From Microscilla marina ATCC 23134 (GTDB taxonomy: Bacteria > Bacteroidota > Bacteroidia > Cytophagales > Microscillaceae), in assembly GCF_000169175.1 (NCBI RefSeq), contig NZ_AAWS01000036.1, forward strand, positions 1-64,000: a stretch of DNA of 64,000 nucleotides, in the 5' to 3' direction. Of the stretch, positions 8,401 through 16,471 are shown piece by piece; the first letter of the stretch is position 1, and every line of letters starts with the position of its first letter. The position numbers and the translations under genes are program-made. Under the pieces are notes generated by a model that was not told the origin of the DNA, made no database searches, and saw only the letters and a list, made by a program, of their open reading frames with translations.

Positions 8401-10221
8401 GGGCAGTATATTGTCGGTAAAGGGGAGTCGTATCCCACCCGGTTTACTGATCTTTCGCTGGTAGTAGGCGATTCTATCCAGGCTTATGTCTGGAACTTTG
8501 GTGATGGGGCGACTTCCAACACACAAAACCCCGTGCACCAGTACCAACGCCCAGGCACTTATGAGGTAAGCCTTACTATTCGCACCTCAGTGGCGGCTTA
8601 TACGCTGCATCGCCGCATTGATATTTTTCCATTAATAAAAGTCACTGAAACGACTCCTTACTATAGTAGTTTCGAAAACACCGCAGGTGGCTGGCTTACC
8701 CACGGCACTATAGCCAAAGAGAGCACTACCGAAGGCAGCAGCTGGCAACTTGTAAATGATGCCTGGCAAATGCCAGACGGTTATGCCCACCACGAGCAGT
8801 CTTATGTAGCAAGCCCTGCCTTTGACATTAGTGAACTGACCCGCCCCGTACTTTCGTTCGATTACGAGATTTGTACTGATGTAGGTGCCGATGGGTTGGT
8901 GTTGCTTTATACGCTTGACGATGGCAAGACCTGGAAGCGTTTGGGAGCAGTAGGTCAAGGGATTGCCTGGTACAATACTACCCCCATTTTGGGCAAACCA
9001 GGTGATCGTTTTACGACTAGCAACGGCGATGCTCAGGGCTGGTCAGGCAAGTTCAAAGGTTGGCGCACGGCACGCATTGCCTTGGATAGAGCCATTTCTA
9101 ATTTACCTGCTGCTGCTGCCAATCCCAACATCATCCGGTTCAGGTTTGCTTTTGGCTCCAATCCTGATAACCCACCGGGCAGCACGTACCAAGGGATTAC
9201 TTTTGACAACTTCGAGCTGCGTAATCGCAACCGGGTGGCACTCCTGGAATATTTTATCAATCAAGGCATAGCAAATGCGGCGATTAAAAGCACTCAATTA
9301 GCTCAGGTAATGAGTGCCAGCAGCAACAGCGAAATCGTGAGCATTCATTACCATACCAGCTTCCCCACGATAGATGAATTCAACACCGAAAACTCTAAAG
9401 ACCCCAGCGCCCGGACTTTGCATTATGGTTTGCGCAACGTACCCGCTACGGTGGTAAATGGCAGGGTGAAAGATTCCTTGTCTACAGCACAACTCAAAGA
9501 CAGCCTACTCAAAGAGACCCTATTGCCTGCGGCTTTTGCTATTACAATTGATCCTATGCAATGGCAAAACAAACAGCTCAAAATTTCAGCAAAGATTACT
9601 GCCTTGACTGCCTTTGAACGCCCAGTGGTTTTTCACGCGGTCATTGTAGATAGTAGTCGGGTAGCCAGTAGCACAGGCGAAACCTACGCCCAGGTTCTGC
9701 GCAAGATGTTGCCCGATGCCGCAGGGATTTTTAGAGGGAGCGTGTGGCAAAAAGGCGAAGTTCAAACCTTTGGATTTAGCTACAACGCGGGACCAACTAC
9801 CACAAAATCCAGAAACTTAAAGGTATTGGTATTTGTAGCAGACTATCAAAGTAGGGGCATCTATCAGGTAGCTACCGCAAACGTGCCTGCCCAGGCTAAG
9901 CGCGATGTTGATGAAAGTACGGTCACCGGGTTAAATAAGCAGCCAAAACCAAATGCTACTGGGCTTCTTGCCTACCCCAATCCGGTGAGGCAAGAAGTGA
10001 CCCTGGCATTGCCCAAGGGTCTGACCCCTTCGCCCGATATTCGTTGGCAGGTGATGAGTGTTTTGGGGCAGGTAATAAAACAGGGACATTGGGCAAGTCG
10101 CACCCACCAGCACCAAATTTATTTGACTGACGTGCCCGATGGGGTGTATATAGTGCGGGTGTACGATGCGACAAGCCCTGAACGGAACAGTTTTGAGGTG
10201 AAGGTGAAGAAAATTAAATAG
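5485..10221 (+). CDS. Large secreted PKD-domain protein with T9SS C-terminal sorting domain
   Basis: 1578 residues. A Sec signal peptide ends at about PSYAQ (residue 21). Residues 100-950 contain many Cys-poor Ig/PKD-like beta repeats. A canonical PKD motif FGDGATSNTQNPVHQY is near residue 1010. Residues about 1055-1240 form a MAM-like or choice-of-anchor-J jelly roll (start SSFENTAGGWLTHG). The C-terminus (about 1490-1578) is a type A T9SS sorting domain: YPNPVRQEVTL, a VMSVLGQVI strand and the DVPDGVYIVRV strand. It is therefore predicted to cross the outer membrane through the type IX secretion system and be attached to the surface or released. It may act as an adhesin or matrix protein; no enzymatic site is visible. 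It stands alone between repeats and an intrinsic terminator. Confidence 0.88.
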   Translation: MKTFTLFCVLLWCLAQPSYAQTQLRGRGTSFVITTLAATTTTSTPTYIEEEESASVGEESTFADPVAVIPATLTTACNSGKPVELSPIIISEQSPGSFAVGKGTLVLAFDHPDFVISKLPRVTVTGAPGDFLAPTVKLKSGKLYIDYDFVGTTKVGGIVLSGLEVRSNSKNKGIVAQLKPLSGYAHFTGLTTSAVFATVQGINATTSSALPAPTNIGGFGVVCAGGNGFTYTADPVPDVTGYLWKLPVGFLANNDPHAIQVSADQYYTADNVITLDVATSASVGNKLLQVKSVNDCKISTTARSKTIRVAAPPNPKVSLPATSFPDNDFSPVNITVTNSPAGGIGALRGDGVIGNKLYPGLLFPGTGYKVYYDYAINNCTVTASTSFSVYDADAVVLGLATSYCSNVVTSRAVTIANLSSALGAKLYSPTNRVAPLNLLPLGGNNYRYTFSGQDLYKRYGAGAYRFEVTQAGASVPIKVSFQITTPPAQSITGGTGAQVCGDGSSIYNYSSSIAATTDEFEWSAPAGGATFVGGIHRQATASVVWSGGTPTGTSKILRLAQTRNGCTTITDYAVKVFALPAPGIVGDLTPCAGETVTYTLDQVGNASGGTYSWQVANGQIVGASNQAQITIKWGNANGSLKVTQNLNGCTKSAEVAIIIKALPTLSIEGFNAKRSYCVGDATPVVLTPVFGGTAALPADYLTTGNFEIKRIAGNKPASASFVRLVAQGGALTDRWLPAFPIIGSGEAAIPTDANTNELNLNAGQYLIRYTYTNANGCVNHSAAYAITIQPLPTLSFTGLAAEYCSNDSPVMLSAFKNGVLTPLLPGFIARNTATGEEKALGGNLLNPADFTAGKYELFLALASTGSTGCANTSSRDTTVYFEVIDPPASVQVVAERRWNEDTLRFTAVAGTLVSSWAWNFGNLIATTASVSYPVSPDKQGSIPLLNYSLNATNASGCSEQISQAFKVDFDFAGQYIVGKGESYPTRFTDLSLVVGDSIQAYVWNFGDGATSNTQNPVHQYQRPGTYEVSLTIRTSVAAYTLHRRIDIFPLIKVTETTPYYSSFENTAGGWLTHGTIAKESTTEGSSWQLVNDAWQMPDGYAHHEQSYVASPAFDISELTRPVLSFDYEICTDVGADGLVLLYTLDDGKTWKRLGAVGQGIAWYNTTPILGKPGDRFTTSNGDAQGWSGKFKGWRTARIALDRAISNLPAAAANPNIIRFRFAFGSNPDNPPGSTYQGITFDNFELRNRNRVALLEYFINQGIANAAIKSTQLAQVMSASSNSEIVSIHYHTSFPTIDEFNTENSKDPSARTLHYGLRNVPATVVNGRVKDSLSTAQLKDSLLKETLLPAAFAITIDPMQWQNKQLKISAKITALTAFERPVVFHAVIVDSSRVASSTGETYAQVLRKMLPDAAGIFRGSVWQKGEVQTFGFSYNAGPTTTKSRNLKVLVFVADYQSRGIYQVATANVPAQAKRDVDESTVTGLNKQPKPNATGLLAYPNPVRQEVTLALPKGLTPSPDIRWQVMSVLGQVIKQGHWASRTHQHQIYLTDVPDGVYIVRVYDATSPERNSFEVKVKKIK

Positions 10222-10421
10222 CCGATAGCATTCAGACGATAGTCAATAGCTGTTCCAGAGGCATAAAGTAATAGTAGTGTAATAGTTAAGTGTAATTTAG
10301 TTGATGTGTCCTGTTTTACCCTCATCTATAAGCAAAGTAACTAGAGCTGATGTATGTGTGTGTTCTTAAATAGTTACCAAGTGAAGGTTAGTGATAGATG
10401 GATGGATAACAGGGATAAACC

Positions 10422-10460
10422 AAGAAGGCAGGTTTGCTGAACCTGTCCTTCTTTTTTTTA
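10422..10460 (+). terminator. Intrinsic terminator after the 1578-aa T9SS gene
   Basis: The stem AAGAAGG(C)AGGTT / AACCT(GT)CCTTCTT closes on TGCTG and runs into TTTTTTT. It lies 200 bp downstream of the T9SS gene and 80 bp upstream of the next start, so it separates the two transcripts. Confidence 0.8.
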
Positions 10461-10540
10461 AAAAGTGACAAGATTCAAGCCACAAGTTTTCAAATACTGA
10501 CAGATTAGTTTTAGATAATTCTTAATTCGCAAATATTCAA

Positions 10541-11173
10541 ATGATAGATACAATCCAACAATCATTAATATCAGAAGGCTTGCAGGAAGCCAGGCAATTG
10601 GTGCAGACGATGAAGCAAAAAGCTTACAAGTTGGCAAATACCGATTTGCTCAAAAGAATCAGTGAACTCGAAGACACCCTTCGCAGCATTGATGATGTCA
10701 ATAATATCTCTACTGAAGCCCTGCACATAGAAAAGTGCAGCCTGAAGGCGCTTATTGATACAGCTTACCAAATGTACCACCTCTACTTTAGTCGCCAGGA
10801 CATTTGTTTTTCGAGCTACGTGGCAAACTTGCACGTGAGGGTAGACAAGATGAGTTTTTTTAGAATGTTCTTCAGTTTGGTACACTACATGGGCAAACAC
10901 GCTGACCCCGATGAAGATCGCTTTATTAGCATTGAAGCGGCTGCCTACAATGCCCAAACTATTGCGATGTATATAGAAGACAATGGCCTGTATCCGACCA
11001 GCAGTGCAGATATTTTCGACCATTCGTTCAAACGCCGGATTACGGGAGCAATTTCGGGAGTAGGGCTTGCTGCCATCCAGCAGTGGGCTCACTCGGTAGG
11101 GGGCAAGGTGTGCCCCGTCGACAAAGTGGGTACAGGCTTGAAACTGTGTTTTTTGTTGCCAGGTATGTTGTGA
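10541..11173 (+). CDS. Histidine-kinase-like ATPase domain protein (degenerate)
   Basis: 210 residues. Residues 1-75 are helical; residues about 95-210 resemble the HATPase_c fold of sensor kinases. An N-box-like helix (FRMFFSLVHYMGKHA) is followed by a strand, a G1-like box IEDNGL near residue 146, and a G2-like box ISGVGLAAIQQWAHSVGGKV near residues 170-190, then a GTGLKLCFLLP final strand. There is no clear phospho-acceptor His dimerisation helix, and the conserved N-box Asn appears to be Tyr. It could be an ATP-binding or protein-binding relic that modulates another kinase, or an anti-sigma-like module. No receptor domain or partner regulator is adjacent. Family assignment is fair; activity is doubtful. 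Confidence 0.6.
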   Translation: MIDTIQQSLISEGLQEARQLVQTMKQKAYKLANTDLLKRISELEDTLRSIDDVNNISTEALHIEKCSLKALIDTAYQMYHLYFSRQDICFSSYVANLHVRVDKMSFFRMFFSLVHYMGKHADPDEDRFISIEAAAYNAQTIAMYIEDNGLYPTSSADIFDHSFKRRITGAISGVGLAAIQQWAHSVGGKVCPVDKVGTGLKLCFLLPGML

Positions 11174-11335
11174 TATGTTTAAATAGGAATATTTATTCTT
11201 TAGGTAGTTCTGTATCCCTTAAGTATCAGTATTCTATCAACACCCTTCAAAGCAGGTTATAAGTTGGTTTTGATAGTTAGGGGGACTTTGGTGTTATTTT
11301 TGATAAAAAGTAATGCTGTGTTAGGTTGGTTATAT

Positions 11336-12073
11336 TTAATTTCTTTTTGTGTTGGCATCATTAATAAATTGATTTAGCCTACTTTCTTCTATTCCAATAA
11401 TATCAAATTTGAAAAATAGTATTTTGCCTTCTTCTCCATTGTAGAATACATTTTCAGACTTATAGCGAGATTGATAAGTGGAACTTTTGTGTTCCTCAAA
11501 AAAAGCTTCATCGTACTGATCTACTACTTTTCATACTATTGAGTAGAAGCCATCCTTCAAGTGAACCATTGATCTACCATCTCATCGCAATTCTAATGCT
11601 TCAGGGATAAAAATAGTCGATTTTATAACTGGTTTATTGCCAAAATAAATATAGTTTTTGTCATAACTATGGTATTGTGATAAAGGGGTAAACGAACTCA
11701 TATCAGCTCCTGAAATTACTTTTCACTGAAAATATATATTATGGTTATCAATTGCATAAGGTTCAAGTACATGATTAACAGAATAGCATTTTTCTAATGC
11801 ATTCTCTTTACATCACCAATTACCAAAAAAACGAGTTTTAACGTTTTCATTTGATGATCAATTGAACTTATCCAAAGTTGAGAAGTAGGTTGGATTGATG
11901 GAAGTTTTGTGATTTTTATAAAAAACTATTTGTTCATCTATATGATAGGATTGATAGTTATCAATACTTTGAACCTTCTTGTCTATTTTAAAGTGCTGTA
12001 ATAAAATAAATAGTATAGAGGTGGCTCATAAGATAAAAGACGAAAAGATATATACATAATTTTTATTTAGCAT
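11336..12073 (-). CDS. DKNYY-like membrane-anchored protein with six in-frame TGA codons
   Basis: Reading the minus strand from ATG at 12073 gives 245 codons to TAA at 11336. Six codons are TGA (codons 16, 72, 87, 117, 164, 181); there are no TAA or TAG codons and no frameshift. Read with TGA as Trp, the product begins with an N-terminal membrane anchor (about residues 6-26), then a DKNYY-type region at about residues 100-150: YAIDNHNIYF, KVISGAD, SYDKNYIYF. That pattern is typical of DKNYY repeats of Bacteroidota. One ordinary TGG codon (86) also occurs. An in-frame TAA lies 11 codons upstream of the ATG, which supports the start. Under the standard code it would be a heavily decayed pseudogene. 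It lies beside an integrase and att site, so it may come from a TGA-recoding lineage. Neighbouring genes use TGG. Confidence 0.6.
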
Positions 12074-12251
12074 AGCTTGAAAAATTATAAAATAAATGAA
12101 AGATTATCACGACTCAACTTATATGAGTTCAAACTAAATATTTGAAGTTTGCCAATAAATAATTTATCTATGACACCAATTTCCCCCATAATAAATGATT
12201 CGTGACAATCTCTATTTTTAAAGGTCTAAATTTATTAGCGCCTTATACCTC

Positions 12252-12743
12252 CTAATCTCTCCAAATAGAGCATTTCACCTGATATAAATTTCTGAAAGTG
12301 AACTTTACAGACTCAATGTTCTTAATATTAGGGAAATCAGAAAAAGTAACACTCTTGAGTTTAGGGTACTTAGGATCATTATAGATGGGTTTATGATAAG
12401 CCACGAAAGTGTATGAGGAAGAGCCTTTGTATTTTACATACAAACTTATAGAAGAAGTATTATAATTTCCATTTTGATTATTTCCTTGTGTCGAAAAGGC
12501 TTTGATTTGATATAATGCTACTTTCATGTCACTAGCGTTTCTCAGAGATACTGTTTTCTCTTTGTCCCATCTAGCAGTAGATGTAGTACTTCTCCAAGTG
12601 TAAGGTCCTTTGTAAGGGATATTGCCAAAGATAGATGGTGTTTGTTGATTGATTTTTGTAGGCTTGATATTTTCCTCCTGATTACAAGAAAAAGTAACCA
12701 AACTAAGTAAAACCATCATCAAGGTCTTGTTTAAATTTTTCAT
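12252..12743 (-). CDS. Small predicted lipoprotein, unknown function
   Basis: 163 residues. The signal peptide MVLLSLVTFSC ends in a lipobox Cys at about residue 20, followed by an acidic/polar linker (NQEENIKPT). The rest is a Ser/Thr/Tyr/Lys-rich beta-type domain with no known catalytic motif. It has normal TGG Trp codons, unlike the neighbouring TGA-containing gene. It lies inside the putative integrated region between that gene and the recombinase and may be cargo of the element. Base composition is AT-rich like the whole 11.2-14.5 kb stretch. Confidence 0.6.
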   Translation of the reverse strand: MKNLNKTLMMVLLSLVTFSCNQEENIKPTKINQQTPSIFGNIPYKGPYTWRSTTSTARWDKEKTVSLRNASDMKVALYQIKAFSTQGNNQNGNYNTSSISLYVKYKGSSSYTFVAYHKPIYNDPKYPKLKSVTFSDFPNIKNIESVKFTFRNLYQVKCSIWRD

Positions 12744-12777
12744 TTGTTTTGTTGTTAGTTTGCTTTGCCTTCTACAT

Positions 12778-12816
12778 ATTTTGAGTGGTAAGAAGACTTA
12801 ACCACTTTTACTCAAA
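12778..12816. other. Imperfect hairpin upstream of the small lipoprotein gene
   Basis: TTTTGAGTGGT pairs with ACCAC...ACTCAAAA across an AT-rich loop. The 350-bp gap to the integrase gene (12744-13094) otherwise shows only this and the integrase terminator. Confidence 0.35.
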
Positions 12817-13040
12817 AGAGCTTAGAACACAATTATCTATTACTATAGCTAAATCCACTACTTGACAAAATGGTAGTTAGTGGTAAAAAATTGATTCAAT
12901 AAGGCTCTATTATATATGTTCAATACTTAGGTGGTTTTTTTGTAAATTTTCTTGAAAAAAATATGGGATTACTGGCAGTGAAAATATATTGAATTAATAG
13001 TCAGTGACTTATGAACGGGATTGAGTGTGTTTTTTTGAAG

Positions 13041-13083
13041 AAAAAAAGCCTCCTATAAAACTACAGTTTTACAAAAGGCTATT
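13041..13083 (-). terminator. Intrinsic terminator of the integrase gene
   Basis: On the minus strand AGCCTTTTGTAAAACT / AGTTTTATAGGAGGCT forms a stem with an inner TAAAACT/AGTTTTA core and ends in TTTTTTT. It sits 12 bp beyond the integrase stop codon. Confidence 0.85.
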
Positions 13084-13094
13084 GATAGAGGGTA

Positions 13095-14306
13095 CTATAA
13101 CCCCACAATCACTCCGTCCAAAACCTCATTATCAAACTTACTCAAATAATGCTGGGTAGTATTAAGGTCAGCATGCCCTAAAGCTTCTGATATTACATCG
13201 GTGGCAATCCCTGTTCTTTTCATGGTAGTAGCCGAGGTATGTCTGGCAGTATAAAAAGTAATATGGGTTTCAATACCTTGGATTTTGGCGATTGCCTTTA
13301 AATCTTTATTTACTTGTCCAAGTATCTTTTCACTTCTGTTTTTTTTCTGAATGGGGTCAATGTGTACTTCTTCATCAAGTATAGGAAATATGTATTTTTT
13401 ATGCGTTCTGAAATGCTCAATGATTTCTAGTACTTCATCAGTAACCAGTAGGCTAAACTGTTTCCCTGTTTTTTGCCTTACATATTGTAAACGTCCATTG
13501 GTGAGGTTGGAGCTTTGCAAATTGCAGATATCAATGAAGTTGATGCCAAACAGTTTAAACGAAAACATGAAGTATCTCCAAGAGTTAGCTAAATCAGGAA
13601 ACCCATCTACATCAAAGTCTTTGAATTTTTGCAGCTCTTCTTCTGTCAAGCTTTTAGGGTTTTTCTTAGACTTAAGCTTTGATATCGCATAGCCATCTTT
13701 ATTGGTTGTAGTGCTATATGGGTTGGTCTCTTTTTTTGCATAACCACGTCTTACAGCTTCGTAATAAATAGCTCTGATAGACCTCATTCTTACACTGATA
13801 CCACCTGCGGTATTTCCACGAGCAAATAGTTCAGTCTCGAAGCCCTTTAAGAGATTGTAATTGAGCTTATCAAAGCTAAAATCTTTAGGATGATATTTTT
13901 TAATAGTGTTGTAGGCATCTTTGTAAGCCTTGAGCGTGCCAGCTTTACCAAGTGACTTTTTTTCAGCAATCATTTCTTCAAAGAACTGATAGAAAGTTCT
14001 TGTGTCATCTTTCTCTCCTTTGAACAATTTTTTGAACTTTTGGTAGTCAAATCGTTCGCCTTGCCTTATAAACTCCTCAATGATTTCGCTTGCATGTAGC
14101 TCGTGTTTGCGAATGTTTAAATTCTTAGCTTTTGCGTTGGGGTGACTTTTGCGAAATCTACCTTTAGTAGTATCAAACTCGTTAGGAAAAGCACTATAGC
14201 CAAGAGATAAACGGTAAGGTTTATCTTCGTAAATGTAGAGCATCACAGGATGAGTACCATCCTTTAAAGTCTTTTGTTTGTAGAGAATTGTCTTGACGTT
14301 TGACAT
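13095..14306 (-). CDS. Tyrosine recombinase / phage-type integrase (Bacteroidota type)
   Basis: About 403 residues from ATG at 14306 (MSNVKTIL); a longer frame starts at 14339. The N-terminal part matches the Arm-DNA-binding/SAM-like core seen in Bacteroidota integrases. The C-terminal catalytic domain has TARHTSATTMKRTG (the HxxR motif), then EALGHADLNTTQHYL with the second His and the catalytic Tyr. The first catalytic Arg, usually in a ...(Y/L)RGMNF... motif, appears as LFGINF, so strand-cleavage activity may be reduced. It lies about 110 bp from the 3' half of a tRNA-Arg, the classical arrangement for an element that integrates into a tRNA gene. It ends in an intrinsic terminator. Confidence 0.92.
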   Translation of the reverse strand: MSNVKTILYKQKTLKDGTHPVMLYIYEDKPYRLSLGYSAFPNEFDTTKGRFRKSHPNAKAKNLNIRKHELHASEIIEEFIRQGERFDYQKFKKLFKGEKDDTRTFYQFFEEMIAEKKSLGKAGTLKAYKDAYNTIKKYHPKDFSFDKLNYNLLKGFETELFARGNTAGGISVRMRSIRAIYYEAVRRGYAKKETNPYSTTTNKDGYAISKLKSKKNPKSLTEEELQKFKDFDVDGFPDLANSWRYFMFSFKLFGINFIDICNLQSSNLTNGRLQYVRQKTGKQFSLLVTDEVLEIIEHFRTHKKYIFPILDEEVHIDPIQKKNRSEKILGQVNKDLKAIAKIQGIETHITFYTARHTSATTMKRTGIATDVISEALGHADLNTTQHYLSKFDNEVLDGVIVGL

Positions 14307-14414
14307 TCTGGTGTAAATATAGTGTAAAAAAATAAGCACTATATGTCACCTATTGAGTGATGGGTAAAAAGTTAAGTGACTGATTTACAATAACTAAAGA
14401 AAATTAATTTTCAA

Positions 14415-14468
14415 GGGCATACTGCCTTCTAAGCAGTAGGTTGATGGTTCGAGTCCATCTGGAATCAC
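14415..14468 (+). other. tRNA-Arg(TCT) 3' half, probable attachment site
   Basis: ACTGC-CTTCTAA-GCAGT is an anticodon arm with anticodon TCT, followed by GATGG-TTCGAGT-CCATC (T arm) and TGGAATCA (acceptor 3' strand plus discriminator). No 5' half or D arm precedes it. A 3'-half tRNA next to an integrase is the expected chromosomal end of an integrated element, whose other end should carry the intact tRNA-Arg, not in this window. An intact tRNA-Pro follows at once, so the chromosome side is probably to the right. Confidence 0.8.
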
Positions 14469-14524
14469 AAAGTTGTTAAGTGCTGATCATCCACAAAGTA
14501 TCAGCACTTTTATTTTTTTTTGTT

Positions 14525-14599
14525 CGGGGTGTGGCGCAGTCCGGTTAGCGTACCTGCTTTGGGAGCAGGGGGTCGCAGGTTCGAATCCTGCCACCCCGA
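14525..14599 (+). tRNA. tRNA-Pro(TGG)
   Basis: A full cloverleaf: CGGGGTG pairs with CACCCCG, the anticodon arm CCTGC-TTTGGGA-GCAGG has anticodon TGG, and the T arm GCAGG-TTCGAAT-CCTGC is canonical. It is followed by an intrinsic terminator. Confidence 0.97.
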
Positions 14600-14606
14600 C
14601 ATTTTG

Positions 14607-14633
14607 AAACCTGTCTTTTGACAGGTTTTTTTT
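14607..14633 (+). terminator. Intrinsic terminator after tRNA-Pro
   Basis: AAACCTGTC-TTTT-GACAGGTTT followed by TTTTT. Confidence 0.9.
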
Positions 14634-14704
14634 GCTTTAGATGAGTGCTTGGTTGAAACTGTAGAATGAAACTCCTAACCAACCTATGTCTTTTTCCTGT
14701 TTAC

Positions 14705-15208
14705 TCAACCGTGAACCAAATCTTTTCCTTTTGCCCAGTCATAAATATAGTGGCGCATTTCGCCAACCCTTGCCTCAGCATCAACTTTTCCAGAACGTTT
14801 CCCCAGCATACTATGCATTGATAAAATTTTAGGACCAAGTTGATGCTCATCATGGTATCCGCCTTGATCGTCCCACCCTGGGTTGAGCCAATGCACATAC
14901 ATAGAGTAGCCTCGGTCGACAAAATAATTAAAGGTCTTCATGGCGTGGGCTACATATTGGATAGAGCATAACACAATGCGAGGGTTTTTGACCTTGATCA
15001 AGTCGCCTACATAAGCCTGCCTTTCTTCAGACGATCCGCTTACCAAATATACTGAGGTGTATTCTGTACTATTAAAGTATAGTCTACGCTCTTTTGTACC
15101 AGTTTTTACGGTACGCCCAAACAAGGTGTTCCAAGTGTACGACTTGCCCGATTTGCGATGCCCCAACACCGCTACTAATAGATTTTGGGGTGGTTGATTT
15201 GTTTGCAT
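14705..15208 (-). CDS. Small P-loop NTPase
   Basis: 167 residues with a Walker A motif GHRKSGKS at 16-23 directly after a hydrophobic strand (LLVAVL). The following segments (RIVLCSIQYV and YSMYVHWLNPGWDD) look like the beta strands of a small P-loop nucleotide-binding fold. No clear Walker B or effector domain is recognisable, and no sequence family comes to mind. It is translated 21 bp downstream of a small zinc-binding-type protein on the same strand, so the two are probably co-expressed, and it sits at the border of the type I restriction island. A role in DNA handling or defence is possible but not shown. Confidence 0.75.
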   Translation of the reverse strand: MQTNQPPQNLLVAVLGHRKSGKSYTWNTLFGRTVKTGTKERRLYFNSTEYTSVYLVSGSSEERQAYVGDLIKVKNPRIVLCSIQYVAHAMKTFNYFVDRGYSMYVHWLNPGWDDQGGYHDEHQLGPKILSMHSMLGKRSGKVDAEARVGEMRHYIYDWAKGKDLVHG

Positions 15209-15229
15209 AATGATATTTTGAAGGTTTTG

Positions 15230-15394
15230 TTATTCATTCCACTGTTTAATACTGCCCGTGGCTAAAGCACAATCTAGATGTTCCCAACCCATATATAGAA
15301 TACCTTCTTTTTCTTTTGGAGGTAAGGCTTCTAGCTGTTCTACTTGAGTCTTATTGGGTGGTGCTCCACAAATTTTGCAATTTCCAAATTTCAT
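15230..15394 (-). CDS. Small Cys/His-motif protein (54 aa)
   Basis: A short frame of 54 residues from ATG at 15394 to TAA at 15230. The N-terminus contains CKICG (CxxC), and a downstream HLDC supplies a second His/Cys pair, so a zinc-ribbon-like fold is plausible. It precedes the P-loop NTPase by 21 bp and probably forms an operon with it. No family is recognised. The clean start, Cys-pair spacing and tight spacing to the next gene support coding. Confidence 0.6.
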   Translation of the reverse strand: MKFGNCKICGAPPNKTQVEQLEALPPKEKEGILYMGWEHLDCALATGSIKQWNE

Positions 15395-15433
15395 AAGTTA
15401 ATATGTTTGCTTTAAAAGTATAATATAGATAAT

Positions 15434-15676
15434 ATGTGTTGTATTCCCTTTAAAAACCAAATATTTAACCTTGCAAAAACTCCGGATGGTTTTTTTGAAT
15501 TGTCAAAAAAATACGATTTACCACTTTTGTTAAATACTGATTTATCAGTGCCTAAAATTGGCTTAATGGAGCAAGACCATTGGCAGGAGATTTGGCAAAT
15601 GCTTATAGGAATGCAAGTGAAGCAAAGGCGTCGACATGCAGGGTTAGCTTGTATAGAAGAGTTTAAGAAACAATGA
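15434..15676 (+). CDS. Small hypothetical protein (80 aa)
   Basis: 80 residues, divergent from the zinc-type protein and just left of the restriction operon. A hydrophobic/aromatic core (IGLMEQDHWQEIWQMLIGM) precedes a basic stretch (VKQRRRHAGLACIEEF). I cannot assign a family. Coding is supported by codon-like character and position, not by homology. A possible second very short frame follows it, too short to call. Confidence 0.5.
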   Translation: MCCIPFKNQIFNLAKTPDGFFELSKKYDLPLLLNTDLSVPKIGLMEQDHWQEIWQMLIGMQVKQRRRHAGLACIEEFKKQ

Positions 15677-15786
15677 ATTATGCCAAGTATGGAGCAACTA
15701 AGTGATTGTGTAAAGGCTAAATTAACTCAGTTTACAACTGATGAAAACGATGAAAATTAGTTGAAGGGAGTAATGTATAGTTTATC

Positions 15787-16467
15787 TCACAAATCCATCC
15801 CCGCCCCATGTGCCTCAAGCCAAGCAATGTGGTCGCGGTATTGGGGCAGTGCCTTGTCTACCTCATGCCAAAAAGCCTGGGAGTGGTTGAGGTAAATCAA
15901 GTGAGCCATTTCGTGTACTACAATATAGTCGAGCACCTCTAATGGTGCCATGCCGCATTTCCAATGAAAATTGAGGTTGCCTTGCGCCGTGCACGACGCC
16001 CAACGATTTTGCAGTTCCATCACCCGCACTTTGTTGGGGCGTACCCCCATGCCATCGGCAAAGTGCTCAATACGGTCGTTTATTCTAGGCAAAAGCTTTT
16101 GTTTATAAAAAGCAATAAAATGGGCTTTGGCTTTGGGTGCGTCGTTTTTGTTGAGCACAAAATACCCATTTTTGAGTTGTAGGGGCACCGCTTGTTCAGC
16201 CTCTATCGACAAGCGGTAGTTGCGCCCCAAGTACAAAAACGATTGCCCATTGACATACTCACGCTCTATACGGGCCGCATTGGCAGCCTTCCACTCGGCA
16301 AGGTATTTATATATTTGATACTCCTTAGCTTGCACCACACTGGCAAGTTTTTCTTCGCTCAAGTGTTGGGGTGCCAATATCGACACCGTGCCATCGCGCT
16401 CTATATAAATACTCAAAGTTTTGCGTTTGCTGCGTTTAATCGTATAGTTTACGTCGTCGTTTAGCAT
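15787..16467 (-). CDS. M48-like YgjP/DUF45 metallopeptidase of the restriction operon
   Basis: 226 residues. The zinc motif HEMAH is at residues 185-189, preceded by NRWASCTAQGNLNFHWK, the family's WGSCS...N.R.-type block, and followed by NHSQAFWHEVDKALPQY. This is the YgjP/SprT-like family often found attached to type I restriction operons, although its role there is not settled. It starts 4 bp downstream of hsdR on the minus strand, so it is cotranscribed with it. The HExxH and surrounding motif look intact. Confidence 0.88.
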   Translation of the reverse strand: MLNDDVNYTIKRSKRKTLSIYIERDGTVSILAPQHLSEEKLASVVQAKEYQIYKYLAEWKAANAARIEREYVNGQSFLYLGRNYRLSIEAEQAVPLQLKNGYFVLNKNDAPKAKAHFIAFYKQKLLPRINDRIEHFADGMGVRPNKVRVMELQNRWASCTAQGNLNFHWKCGMAPLEVLDYIVVHEMAHLIYLNHSQAFWHEVDKALPQYRDHIAWLEAHGAGMDL

Positions 16468-16471
16468 ACTT

